A stretch of 35,615 nt of DNA, from positions 1-35,615 of the forward strand of contig CAADGV010000029.1 in the NCBI GenBank assembly GCA_900696645.1. Reading direction: 5' to 3'. Positions within the stretch are counted from its first letter, which is position 1, and each line of letters starts with the position of its first letter. Shown one piece after another: positions 23,398-32,200 of the stretch. The position numbers and the translations under genes are program-made. Under the pieces are notes generated by a model. That model was not told the origin of the DNA and did not search any database. It saw only the letters and a program-made list of their open reading frames with translations. This DNA is from an uncultured Chlorobiota bacterium (lineage in GTDB: Bacteria > Bacteroidota > Ignavibacteria > UBA10030 > UBA6906).

Positions 23398-23889
23398 TCA
23401 CTCTGTTGTTGCAACCTCGCTGCCGAGTGTGTGCATTACAATTGCCTGCTTAATCGCTTGACAGCTCGCCACTTCGGTGTACACGGAACATTCCCTGCAA
23501 TCGGCACTCCTGCATTCCCATGATTTGCCTGAGACCATCCAACACGGCTTATCATGCTGATGAAATGCAGCGCACGACTCCCGCTCATCAGGGGAACAGT
23601 TGAGAATCTTCCAGCACGGAATCAGCGAAAGCAGCCGGCGAATTCCCGCAATACTCACCTTGTCATGATTGATCATTGTCCGGATGCAACGAATTCGTTC
23701 AACATCGTTTTGAGAAAAGCGGCGGTGCTTGGAATGCTTGCGGTGAGGAATAATCAATCCCTCCCGTTCATACATGCGGATTGTCGGAATGGAAACGCCG
23801 AGGATATCCGCTGCTTCACCGATTGTGTAGAGTGTTGACGTAACAAACGGCTTGGCCGGAGCCATATTGATTGCGAGATTGCCACTCAT
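23398..23889 (-). CDS. MerR-family regulator with C-terminal two-CW cysteine domain
   Basis: A 163-aa protein. Residues 20-90 form a MerR winged helix (LYTIGEAADILGVSIPTIRMYEREGLI). The C-terminal part has eight cysteines (C92, 98, 106, 116, 126, 131, 134, 143) in the pattern PCW-x5-C, C, PCW, C, C-x2-C-SVY. This matches the two-CW domain found in sensors and chemoreceptors of anaerobes. That domain probably binds a metal, an Fe-S cluster or sulfur species, so the protein is a likely redox or sulfide sensor. The ATG at 23889 follows GGGAGAATTTCA. It is the first gene of the psr operon and its promoter is sigma54-type. Confidence 0.86.
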   Translation of the reverse strand: MSGNLAINMAPAKPFVTSTLYTIGEAADILGVSIPTIRMYEREGLIIPHRKHSKHRRFSQNDVERIRCIRTMINHDKVSIAGIRRLLSLIPCWKILNCSPDERESCAAFHQHDKPCWMVSGKSWECRSADCRECSVYTEVASCQAIKQAIVMHTLGSEVATTE

Positions 23890-23926
23890 TGAAATTCTCC
23901 CTTCACAAATATCTGTCATCCATAAA

Positions 23927-23943
23927 TGCAGATTTTGTGCCAT
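23927..23943 (-). promoter_or_regulatory. Sigma54-type (-24/-12) promoter for merR-psrABC
   Basis: The minus strand reads TGGCACAAAATCTGCA: a full TGGCAC -24 element, then GG-N10-GC spacing. The predicted start is near 23916, about 27 nt before the merR ATG. It is nearly identical to the osmC promoter (25870). A CCAAAATTGG palindrome-like site (23944-23953) lies directly upstream. Confidence 0.75.
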
Positions 23944-24157
23944 CCAAAATTGGCGAAAGTATCAGATTTTGACACTATCGAACGGCGATGCTTCCCACGA
24001 AAAGGAAATCTGTGGTAGGGTTTCTCAATCTTGAACATGACCATGCTTGTCATATTTCATCATCGCAAAACAACGCCGGAACTGTGGAACCTTCGATATT
24101 GGAAGAACTATGCCTTTTCTGTACATTGACGCACATGAATTTGTCTCTATACAATAC

Positions 24158-25327
24158 ATGACCAGAAAAACAATCGCCGTCATTTTCGGCACCCGCCCCG
24201 ACACAATTAAGCTTGCCCCAGTAATGCATGCCCTGCAGCGGGAATCCGCCCGATTCCGGGTCGTGAAGATTGCCACGGCGCAGCACCGCGGAATGCTCGA
24301 TCAGGTACTCGACGTATTCAAGATCAAGCCCGACTACGATCTGAACATCATGCAGAGGAAGCAGGCACTTTCGGCGCTAACCGCGAAGACCCTACAAGCC
24401 CTCGGCAATGTATTGGATGAAGTGCAGCCGGACATGGTGCTTGTGCAAGGCGACACGACTACGACATTTGTTGGAAGTCTTGCCGCATTCTACAAGCAGA
24501 TTCCGATCGGGCATGTTGAAGCCGGACTTCGCACGAATGACAAGCTGCACCCGTTTCCCGAGGAGATGAACCGACGACTTACCTCTTCGCTGGCCGACTT
24601 GCACTTCGCTCCGACCGAAACAGCAAAGAAGGCTTTGATTCATGAAGGTATCAATCGCTCAAGCGTTTTCATTACAGGCAACACCGTGATTGATGCGCTG
24701 CGGCTATCAGTCCGCAAGAATTTCCGGTTCAGCCTGCCGGATTTGAACGATGTTGTGAAAGAATGGAAGAAGATTGTGCTGGTGACGATGCACAGGCGTG
24801 AAAACTGGGGTGCCCCGATGTTAGGAGCATGCAGGACAATCAGGAGGCTTGCGGAAGTTCACAACGATATCAGTTTCGTTTTCCCGGTTCACCTCAATCC
24901 CGCAGTACAGGAAGTCGTTGGGGCAACACTCAAAGGTCTGCAAAACGTCCATCTTGTCGAGCCGCTCAACTACCTCGATTTTGTGAATCTGATGGCGAAG
25001 TCGTATTTCATCATCACAGATTCAGGCGGCATTCAAGAGGAAGCCCCGGCACTCGGAAAACCTGTGCTTGTTTTGAGAACGGTAACTGAACGTCCCGAAG
25101 CCGTGACATTCGGGACAGTGAGGTTGGTTGGATTGGATGAAGAGAAGATCATTCGGGAAGGCACCCGCCTGCTCAACAACAAAGCCGCTTACCAAAAAAT
25201 GGCAACCGCTGTCAACCCGTACGGCGATGGAAAGGCCGCGCAGAGAACGATTGCCATTCTGAAGAATTATTTCGGATTCACGAAATCGGTTGTGCGAGAA
25301 TTCCGCCCGCCAACCGCACGCTCATAA
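24158..25327 (+). CDS. wecB: UDP-N-acetylglucosamine 2-epimerase (non-hydrolysing)
   Basis: A 389-aa cytoplasmic enzyme converting UDP-GlcNAc to UDP-ManNAc for surface polysaccharide. The N-terminus IAVIFGTRPDTIKLAPVMHAL carries the family start (usually GTRPE; here Asp). VQGDTTT, GHVEAGLRT, PEEMNRRLT, TMHRRENWG and SGGIQEEAP are all present. The start is uncertain. The ATG at 24158 matches the family N-terminus but has a weak Shine-Dalgarno sequence, while an upstream ATG at 24110 follows GGAAGAAC. No other polysaccharide genes are nearby, and the gene converges with osmC across 10 bp. Confidence 0.93.
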   Translation: MTRKTIAVIFGTRPDTIKLAPVMHALQRESARFRVVKIATAQHRGMLDQVLDVFKIKPDYDLNIMQRKQALSALTAKTLQALGNVLDEVQPDMVLVQGDTTTTFVGSLAAFYKQIPIGHVEAGLRTNDKLHPFPEEMNRRLTSSLADLHFAPTETAKKALIHEGINRSSVFITGNTVIDALRLSVRKNFRFSLPDLNDVVKEWKKIVLVTMHRRENWGAPMLGACRTIRRLAEVHNDISFVFPVHLNPAVQEVVGATLKGLQNVHLVEPLNYLDFVNLMAKSYFIITDSGGIQEEAPALGKPVLVLRTVTERPEAVTFGTVRLVGLDEEKIIREGTRLLNNKAAYQKMATAVNPYGDGKAAQRTIAILKNYFGFTKSVVREFRPPTARS

Positions 25328-25337
25328 CGTCATTGAG

Positions 25338-25799
25338 TCAGTTGGCTGCAACTTCAGCATGCAATGCAGTCGTCTTCGACGATTCGATCCTGTATGAATG
25401 TGTCAGTTTCACGGCCTGGCTGAGCATAGCCGAAACAGAGCAGTACTTTGTTGTCGAGAGTTCAATGGCACGCTCGACATCCGCCGGATTGATTCCGTGC
25501 CCGTAGAACACATACTCGAGGTGAATATCGGTAAACACCTGAGGATGTTCCTCCTGTGCATTACCCGTTACATGAACCTCAAATCCTTCTAACGGCACTC
25601 GCTTCTTCTTCAGAATAGGAATCACATCCATTGCCGTGCAGCCCCCGAGCGCGAACATCAGCAGTTCCTTCGGTGACGATGCTGCTTCGCTTCCGCCAAA
25701 TGTCGGGCCGCCATCCATCATCACCCAATGACCCGAATCCCCTTTTGCAGCAAGCGTTACTCCCTGAAGCTGTTTGACAACTGCTTTCTTTTTTGCCAT
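25338..25799 (-). CDS. OsmC-family peroxiredoxin-like protein
   Basis: A 153-aa OsmC/Ohr-fold thiol peroxidase candidate. The two conserved cysteines are Cys54 in LGGCTAMD and Cys120 in TTKYCSVSAML, spaced as in the OsmC branch. KELLMFALGGCTAMDVIPILKKKR is the family core. It would detoxify hydroperoxides in the cytoplasm, or handle persulfides, as proposed for some OsmC proteins. The leader contains AAAGGA about 11 nt before the ATG, and a strong sigma54-type promoter lies upstream. This places it in the same regulon as the hydrogenase and psr operons. Confidence 0.9.
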   Translation of the reverse strand: MAKKKAVVKQLQGVTLAAKGDSGHWVMMDGGPTFGGSEAASSPKELLMFALGGCTAMDVIPILKKKRVPLEGFEVHVTGNAQEEHPQVFTDIHLEYVFYGHGINPADVERAIELSTTKYCSVSAMLSQAVKLTHSYRIESSKTTALHAEVAAN

Positions 25800-25869
25800 T
25801 CAACTGCGTCCTTTCGTCAGTACCCTTGTTTCATGACCTTGATTGATTTTCGAATCTACCACCCAAAAA

Positions 25870-25885
25870 TGCAGATTTCGTGCCA
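25870..25885 (-). promoter_or_regulatory. Sigma54-type (-24/-12) promoter for osmC
   Basis: The minus strand reads TGGCACGAAATCTGCA, which differs from the RpoN consensus TGGCACG-N4-TTGCA at one core position. The predicted start is near 25859, giving a 60-nt leader. A related GCCGATTTTGGG site lies upstream (25906-25917). The rest of the 25800-26073 gap holds only the cydB terminator. Confidence 0.78.
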
Positions 25886-25964
25886 CGAGAGATTCAGGAA
25901 AATGTGCCGATTTTGGGCGATTTCCCTCTTTCTGTTCCAAGTTCTGAGAGGTCGATTTCGATTG

Positions 25965-25999
25965 TTGGGAAAACAAAAACCCCGCCGGGGAGCGGGGTT
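25965..25999 (-). terminator. Intrinsic terminator of the cydAB operon
   Basis: The minus strand has AACCCCGC, a 6-nt loop and GCGGGGTT, followed by TTTGTTTT. It lies about 75 bp after the cydB stop. The space between has no CydX-like small gene. Confidence 0.9.
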
Positions 26000-26073
26000 C
26001 GGCTTTCGCATATTTGATGCGGAAGCTTTTCAATCGGGTCACAGGATGATAGCGCTATACAATTTACATCATG

Positions 26074-27114
26074 TTAATATCCGTCGGAGTGAATTTTCAC
26101 TTTTCCTCTGAATGAGTAGAAGAGATACGTGAAGTAGCCGAGAGCAATCACGATTCCAATCGACCACCAAATAAGCCCGACGCCGAGTCCGTACTCGCCT
26201 GCGGCGGTGTTATAAACAGTGAGACTGTATTTCGAATCCGTCGACGCCGGAAGTACGTTGGGAAACAAACCGAACGCCGTACTTGCGAGCATGCCGCCGA
26301 TGAACGATGCTGATGAAAGAAATGCTTTTGCGTCCTGTTTCGTTCTGTTGAAATAGAACATGCCTCCCATCCCGAACAGAGCAACAAGGGGAAAGATGTA
26401 GCCCCAGAAATGCTCCGAGTAGTTCGTCCAAATTTCAGGATGAATGGAAGAAGATGCGATAAGCGTTGCAACGGAAAGAGCCAGCACGCCCCACACGGCA
26501 AACGATGCAACGCGGCGTGAGCGTTCCTGCACAACGCCGGTTGTTTTCATTGCAAGATAATTTGCGCCATGCACCTTCAGCGTCGCCAGTCCGACCAAGC
26601 CCATCATCACGGTGAACCAATCGAGAATGCCGGCCTCGGGCCGGACGGTGAATGTCGTCCAGAGGGGCGAGAAGAAGTAGCCTTCTTCGTTCAGCGGTAC
26701 GCCGCGTACAACATTGCCGAGCGCCGCTCCGAAAAAGATTGCCAACAAAATACTGCCGATGGCAAACACCGTGTCCCAGAATGTTTTCCACATTGGATGA
26801 TGCACATGATGACGCAACTCGATGCCGAGTCCGCGCAGCATCAGAAGCCACAACACGATCATGAGGGGAAGATAGAAGCCGCTGAAGCTTGAGGCATACA
26901 GAAGCGGAAAGGCAAAATAGAGTGTTCCTCCGGCGGCGAGAAGCCAGACTTCATTACCATCCCAGACCGGCCCGATTGCACCGAGAACCGTCCGGCGCTC
27001 TTCATCGTTGCGGGCAACGTAGAGGTGAAGAATGCCCGCTCCCAGATCGAAGCCGTCGAGAATCGTGTACATTGCGAGCATGAAGGCAATGGCACAGAAC
27101 CAGATAATTTCCAT
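26074..27114 (-). CDS. cydB: Cytochrome bd oxidase subunit II
   Basis: A 346-aa membrane protein with eight to nine helices, the partner of CydA in the high-affinity quinol oxidase. Family motifs are present: TILDGFDLGAGILHL at the start, GPVWDGNEVWLLAAGG and GAALGNVVRGVPL. The ATG follows AAAGGCTGTTACA. It lies 58 bp after cydA, the gap being filled by repeat F. The terminator at 25965-25999 closes the operon. Confidence 0.96.
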   Translation of the reverse strand: MEIIWFCAIAFMLAMYTILDGFDLGAGILHLYVARNDEERRTVLGAIGPVWDGNEVWLLAAGGTLYFAFPLLYASSFSGFYLPLMIVLWLLMLRGLGIELRHHVHHPMWKTFWDTVFAIGSILLAIFFGAALGNVVRGVPLNEEGYFFSPLWTTFTVRPEAGILDWFTVMMGLVGLATLKVHGANYLAMKTTGVVQERSRRVASFAVWGVLALSVATLIASSSIHPEIWTNYSEHFWGYIFPLVALFGMGGMFYFNRTKQDAKAFLSSASFIGGMLASTAFGLFPNVLPASTDSKYSLTVYNTAAGEYGLGVGLIWWSIGIVIALGYFTYLFYSFRGKVKIHSDGY

Positions 27115-27139
27115 TGTAACAGCCTTTCGAGAAGGGTCT

Positions 27140-27166
27140 CACCGCAGAGGCGCGGAGGACGCTGAG
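27140..27166 (+). repeat. Repeat F in the cydA-cydB gap
   Basis: The sequence begins CACCGCAGAGGCGCGGAGGA and continues to CGCTGAG. It is again a quasi-periodic purine-rich series, similar in style to repeat A but distinct in sequence, and here is a single copy. Confidence 0.65.
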
Positions 27167-27172
27167 TAAAAA

Positions 27173-28513
27173 TTAGTGATCATGACTCTTCAACGCCGCT
27201 TCCGGCCCCGCGGTTATTGTTTTCACAACAAGAAGAAGGAACAGCATTCCGATAACGAAGTACATTCCGGCAAAGCCGAGAAGCGTAAACAATGTATTGC
27301 CGGCAGAAACAGTCGTCGAAGTTCCATCGACTGTTCTCATCAGCCCGTACACGAGCCACGGCTGCCTGCCCAACTCGGCAGTCCACCAGCCGGCCGTGTT
27401 GGCAATGTACGGAAACGGAAACGCGAGCATCAATATCCACAGAAGTGGCCGCGCAGAATAGAGCTTCCCCCTGCGCATCAGATATACCGACGCCAACATG
27501 ATGCCGATGAACATTGTACCGAGCCCGACCATGACATGATAGCTGTAGTACAGGAGCGGAATATTGGTGGGCCAGTTTTCTTCGGGAAACGCATCGAGCC
27601 CCTTCACTTCCGCTCCCCAATGCAAGTACGTGAGGAAGCTGAGCATTCTCGGAACATGCAGCGGATTGTCGAGTCTGCGTTTTTCCATGTCCGGCTGGCC
27701 GATAAGCACAAGCGGAGCCCCCTCTTGCGTTTCAAACAATCCCTCCATCGCCGCGAATGTTACCGGCTGATGATTCAACACATTCTTCACTTGTCCGTCG
27801 CCGGTCGGAAACGCAACAAGAATCGTTGAGATGACGCCCGCAATCACGCCTGTACGGACGAAGATCTTTCCATATTCCTCGTTACGATGCGCCAGCAGAT
27901 AAAATGCGCCAACGGCAGCAACGGCAAATGAAGCGGTGACAACCGAGCCGATCATCGTATGAGTGTACTGCCAGAGAATCCACGGGTTGAGCAACAATCC
28001 CCAGAAACTTGTAAGCGCAACGCTGCCATCCGATGCAACCTCGTAGGCAACGGGATGCTGCATCCAGGCGTTTGTCGCAATAATGAAGTACCCTGAAAGC
28101 CATGAACCCGCAAACACCATGAATGCCGCAAAGAAATGAAGCCGCGGGCCGAGCTTCTTCTCACCGAAAAGAAACAATCCGAGAAAGCTCGACTCAAGGA
28201 AGAACGCAAACACGCCTTCCATTGCAAGCGTCTGGCCGATGACCCCGCCTGCGAATGTTGAGAAGCGTGCCCAGTTTGTTCCGAATTGGAATTCCATCGG
28301 AATTCCGGTAACGACGCCAATAGCAAAGTTGATGGCGAAGATTTTTGCCCAGAAGCGGGCGCTGTTGTTGTAGAATTCGCTTCCCGTCTTGAGAGCGATC
28401 CCTTTCATTATTACAATGAGAAGACCAAGCCCCATCGTAAGCTGCGGAAAGAGATAATGAAAGGTGATGGTGAATGCGAATTGAAGGCGATGAAGAAGAA
28501 GAGCATCTTCCAT
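27173..28513 (-). CDS. cydA: Cytochrome bd oxidase subunit I
   Basis: A 446-aa haem-bearing subunit that oxidises quinol and reduces oxygen to water. His19 (LQFAFTITFHYLFP) is the expected haem d/b595-side ligand. The GRQPW motif (AELGRQPWLVYGLMRT) near the C-terminus and the quinol-loop region are present. The Q loop is short, as in the Bacillus-type enzymes, matching the short total length. It supports microaerobic respiration or protects the oxygen-sensitive hydrogenase and molybdoenzyme. No clear promoter was found in the 125-bp gap upstream, which contains the lipoprotein terminator. Confidence 0.96.
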   Translation of the reverse strand: MEDALLLHRLQFAFTITFHYLFPQLTMGLGLLIVIMKGIALKTGSEFYNNSARFWAKIFAINFAIGVVTGIPMEFQFGTNWARFSTFAGGVIGQTLAMEGVFAFFLESSFLGLFLFGEKKLGPRLHFFAAFMVFAGSWLSGYFIIATNAWMQHPVAYEVASDGSVALTSFWGLLLNPWILWQYTHTMIGSVVTASFAVAAVGAFYLLAHRNEEYGKIFVRTGVIAGVISTILVAFPTGDGQVKNVLNHQPVTFAAMEGLFETQEGAPLVLIGQPDMEKRRLDNPLHVPRMLSFLTYLHWGAEVKGLDAFPEENWPTNIPLLYYSYHVMVGLGTMFIGIMLASVYLMRRGKLYSARPLLWILMLAFPFPYIANTAGWWTAELGRQPWLVYGLMRTVDGTSTTVSAGNTLFTLLGFAGMYFVIGMLFLLLVVKTITAGPEAALKSHDH

Positions 28514-28560
28514 TACTCTGTAAACCTTTCAACGAATAGAAGAAGTGATGTGGCATGCTG

Positions 28561-28595
28561 AAAAGAAAAAAAACCCTGCCGTTACGAGCAGGGTT
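28561..28595 (-). terminator. Intrinsic terminator after the lipoprotein gene
   Basis: The minus strand has AACCCTGC, an 8-nt loop and GCAGGGTT, followed by TTTTTTTCTTTT. It lies 43 bp after the lipoprotein stop and 48 bp before the cydA ATG. Confidence 0.9.
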
Positions 28596-28638
28596 GGAGT
28601 TGCGGCTGCGTGCGCGTAACGGCGTCAAGCCGTCGGCA

Positions 28639-29100
28639 TTAACTCTTTACAAACACAACTACAATGGCGCTGCTGCCGACGGTGGTCGAAAGTGTCAGCA
28701 GATTGCCGTTAATGGACCATGTGCCGCCAAGGAAGAGTGTCGGCGGATTTATCGGCGTGCCGTTTTCCGATGTTGCCGTCATGGTGATATTGTTCCCGGA
28801 AACCGCAAGTGTGCCTCCCTGCGAGTACACCACGGCGCTCGCTGCGTCCAGCTCGTCGTATGTGTAGGTTCCGTTTGCCGTCATCGTCACGCGTGCACTC
28901 GCCGTTGTCGGCTCCCACTGAAGCACAGTCGCAAGAGCTGTCGGCGTACCGTTCACCGTCGCCGACTGCGCTGTCCAAACACCAACAAGTTGAGCTGGAA
29001 CGCCTCCGGTTGTGGTACTTGCAGGCGAACTGTCCTTTTTGCATCCTCCGATGGCAAGCAAAATGGCAACACTCAAAGCAAGAACGCTGATCTTAGGCAT
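28639..29100 (-). CDS. Lipoprotein with lipocalin-like repeat character, unknown function
   Basis: A 153-aa exported lipoprotein: the signal peptide ends in the lipobox AIGGC (Cys20), followed by KKDSSPASTTTGG. The mature part is beta-rich with a lipocalin-like pattern: LVGVWTAQSATVNG, MTANGTYTYDELD, NNITMTATSENG and LFLGGTWSINGNLLTLS. This resembles the small extracellular lipocalin-domain proteins common in Bacteroidota, but no ligand can be named. The start follows GGAGGAATGAAGT. It stands alone with its own promoter and terminator. Confidence 0.82.
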   Translation of the reverse strand: MPKISVLALSVAILLAIGGCKKDSSPASTTTGGVPAQLVGVWTAQSATVNGTPTALATVLQWEPTTASARVTMTANGTYTYDELDAASAVVYSQGGTLAVSGNNITMTATSENGTPINPPTLFLGGTWSINGNLLTLSTTVGSSAIVVVFVKS

Positions 29101-29136
29101 ACTTCATTCCTCCATGTTGTTTTTTGTGAATACAAT

Positions 29137-29165
29137 AATATACAAAGAGGCGTTGTAGGATGCAA
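29137..29165 (-). promoter_or_regulatory. Sigma70-type promoter for the lipoprotein gene
   Basis: The minus strand has TTGCAT, a 17-nt spacer and TATATT, 37 bp upstream of the lipoprotein ATG. It lies between the tricorn terminator and the ribosome-binding site. Confidence 0.65.
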
Positions 29166-29175
29166 AAAAACCGTT

Positions 29176-29218
29176 TGCAAAAAAAACTGAAAACCCCGCC
29201 ACTCAGGTGACGGGGTTT
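29176..29218 (-). terminator. Intrinsic terminator of the tricorn protease gene
   Basis: The minus strand has AAACCCCGTCAC, a 4-nt loop and GTGGCGGGGTTT (one G-U pair), followed by TTCAGTTTTTTTT. It lies 28 bp after the stop codon at 29246. Confidence 0.9.
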
Positions 29219-29245
29219 ATCCCACCAATCCTCAATCTGTAATCC

Positions 29246-32200
29246 CTATTTGCTCTTATCCGGATACGGCGGAGGAGGGGGCAGTTTCACGGGCTTTCTT
29301 TGCAACTCTTCCTTGATGAGTTCAATGGCCTTGTTGAGCTGGTCATCAATGCCGGAAAACTCACGGGCCGGATCGTTGTCCACAAAGATGTCGGGCTCGA
29401 CTCCGGTTCCTTCCATCACCCACTCTTTTCCGTCAACGTCGTAGCGCGAAAATTCCGGCCTGTTCAGGTACCCCCCGTCAAGCAGCGGTAGAGACCCGCG
29501 GATTCCCACAACCCCGCCCCACGATCGCTTTCCGATGATCTTTCCCAAGCCGTATTTCCTGAACCTGTAGCCGACGATATCGCCGTCGCTGGCCGAGAAT
29601 TCGTCAATCATTAGTACTTTCGGACCCAGAATGGTTGTGGCAGGGTCGGGTATCGGCACCGAATTGCGCGCAATGCTGATCAACGCCAGCTCGCGCCGCA
29701 ATCTCTCGATAATCATCGGCGAAACGTTACCGCCGCCGTTGCCCCGCACATCTACCACCATTGCATCTTTGCGGACTTGCGGGTAGAAGTACTTCACAAA
29801 CTCGTTGAGTCCGTCAACACCCATGTTCGGGATGTGAACATATCCCGCCTTGCCGTCAGTTGCCTTCGCAACCTTCTCGATATTTCCCTCCACCCAATTC
29901 AGATAGTACAGCGGACGTTCATCGGCAGTGGGGATGACAACGGTTTCGCGTGCGCCGGCTTCCCGCGGGGCAGCATTGAGTTTGAGCGTTACTTGTTTTC
30001 CCGCCTTGCCGACAAGCGCTTCGTACATATCCTTCATTCCGTTCGTCGGCTTGCCGTCAATGGCAATGATGTAATCACCCTCTTTCGCATCTACACCGAT
30101 GTCGGTGAGAGGCGAACGGAGTGACTTGTCCCAGTTTTGTCCTTTGAGGATCTTTGTGATGCGATAGTATTTGGATGCTGCATCCCTTTCAATCTTGGCG
30201 CCGAGCAACCCAAGCTCGATGCGTTCCGGCTTCGGGAAGTCGCCGCCGCCGACATACGCATGCCCGACATTCAGTTCCCCGATCATCTCGCCGATGATGT
30301 ATGTGAGATCAGCGCGATGATTGACATACGGCAGAAGTTGCTTGTACGTATCGCGCATCTTCGCCCAGTTCACGCCATGAAGATTTGGGTCGAAAACAAA
30401 GTCACGCATCTGCCGCCAGCTTTCGTTGAAGATCTGATTCCACTCGGCGCGGCGATCAAGCTGTACCTTTATGTCGCCGAGAGTGAGCTTCTCTTTTGCA
30501 TCAATCTTGCTCGAAGGCAAATCAATGATTGAAAACGAACCGCCCCCTCCTACCAACATCTTCTTGCCGTCGGCGGAAACTTCAAACCCGTTGAACTCGC
30601 CAAGTTCGGTTTCCTTCTGCTTGTCGAGATCGTACATCATCAATGTCGCCTTGTCTTGCTTCGTACTGTTGCGGATGTAGTAGAGTTTATCCCCAACCGA
30701 TTGAAGATTGCGGTAGTTTCCAGCCGAAACGGGCAACGCCGCAATACGGGATTGCAATCCGTCCAGATCAACCTTGACCGTTACTTTCGGTGCGTCCTTC
30801 TTTTCGTCCTTCTTGGCGGCATCAGGTTTTGCAGCAGGGGCTTCCTCCTTTATTTTCACTTCGTCGCTCTTTGGAGCAAACGGCGACTTCGTCTCTTTCG
30901 CAAGAGTTACAAAGTAGATTGTCGCCATATCGTTGTACACGTGATTCCACTCTGTGTTGCCGTAACGCGGGTTGAATGTTCTATCCGAGACGAAAAAGAG
31001 ATACTTCCCGTCCGTGCTAAACGCCGGCTGGTACGAATCAAACCAACCATCCGTAACCGCATAGCTCTTGCCCGTCTCGACAGAATAGAGATACACGGTC
31101 GTCATTTGTTTTTCTTCAGGCTGCGCGTACGTAATCCATTTGCTATCCGGCGACCAGCCGTAATCCGAATACTCCCAAATTCTCGCCTGAGCAACTGTTG
31201 TGACATTCTTCGAAGAGATGTCAACGAGTTGCAGACGAAGTTTCTTATCGGCCCACAGAAGCTTCTTGCTGTCGGGCGACCAATAGATTTGGTACTTGTA
31301 TGTGTCGGCATTCTTTGTGAGTTGGGTCGGCGGAGCGTTGCCATCCTGGGGCGCTATGTAGATTTCGTCTTCGCCCGAAGCGTCGGAGACGTAGGCAATC
31401 CACTTGCCGTCCGGCGACCACTTGGAATTGCGCTCATGAACACCCGATGTACTTGTAATGTTGCGCGTGTTGCCGTTCTTTGCTGGTACGGTAAACACAT
31501 CACCGCGTGCGCCGAACAATGCACGGCTGCCATCGGGAGAAATTTCAAAGTTCGTGATTTCCTTGCTCACATCACGCCATCCGCCGCGCCCGATACTGAA
31601 ATCCTCTTGAAGAGAAATAGAGACTTTCTCCGCCCGTTCAGTCGCCAAATCCATTTTATAGATGTAGCCTCCGTTCTCAAACACGATTGCGTTATTGCCC
31701 AACGAGGGCCACTTCACATCAAACTCGGTGAAGTTGGTGAGCTTCTTTGTTTCCTTCGTGCCCAGGTCATGAACAAACACGTTCATCCGGCTGTCACGAT
31801 CAGAAATGAAGTATATCTTGTTCCCGCTCCACATCGGGATGATGTCTTGCGCGGGATTGTTGGTAATGTTCGTGATTTGCTTTGTGTCAAAGTCGTAGAT
31901 CCAAATATCGTCGGCCTGACCGCCGCGATAGCGTTTCCATGTTCTGAACTCGCGGAACACCCGGTTGTACGCCATCTTTTTCTTGTCGGGGGAGAATGAA
32001 CAGAACCCGCCGCGGGGAACGGGAAGTTGCTCAGGAATTCCGCCGTCAACCGAGGCATAGAACAACTGTCCGATGAAATCATTCCGCTCGATACGACGTG
32101 AACGGTAGACGATCGTTTTATCATCTTTCCACGTCATAACAATATTGTTCGGTCCCATACGATCGGAAACATCATCGCGACCGAGTGTTGCCGTGTAGGT

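Noticed and set aside
25800-26042. 80-codon minus-strand frame after cydB, considered as CydX
   Set aside because: It is not a hydrophobic small protein and runs through the cydAB terminator and the osmC promoter.
27176-27829. 217-codon plus-strand frame antisense to cydA
   Set aside because: Shadow of a confidently identified gene; charged low-complexity translation with no motif.
28555-29190. 211-codon plus-strand frame over the lipoprotein gene
   Set aside because: It reads through two terminators and the lipoprotein antisense strand, with a highly Arg/Cys-rich composition. The minus-strand gene has a signal peptide, lipobox, ribosome-binding site and promoter.
30656-31999. 447-codon open frame on the plus strand
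   Set aside because: It is antisense to the tricorn protease gene, has no recognisable domain and has an Arg/Val/Cys-rich composition typical of a shadow frame.
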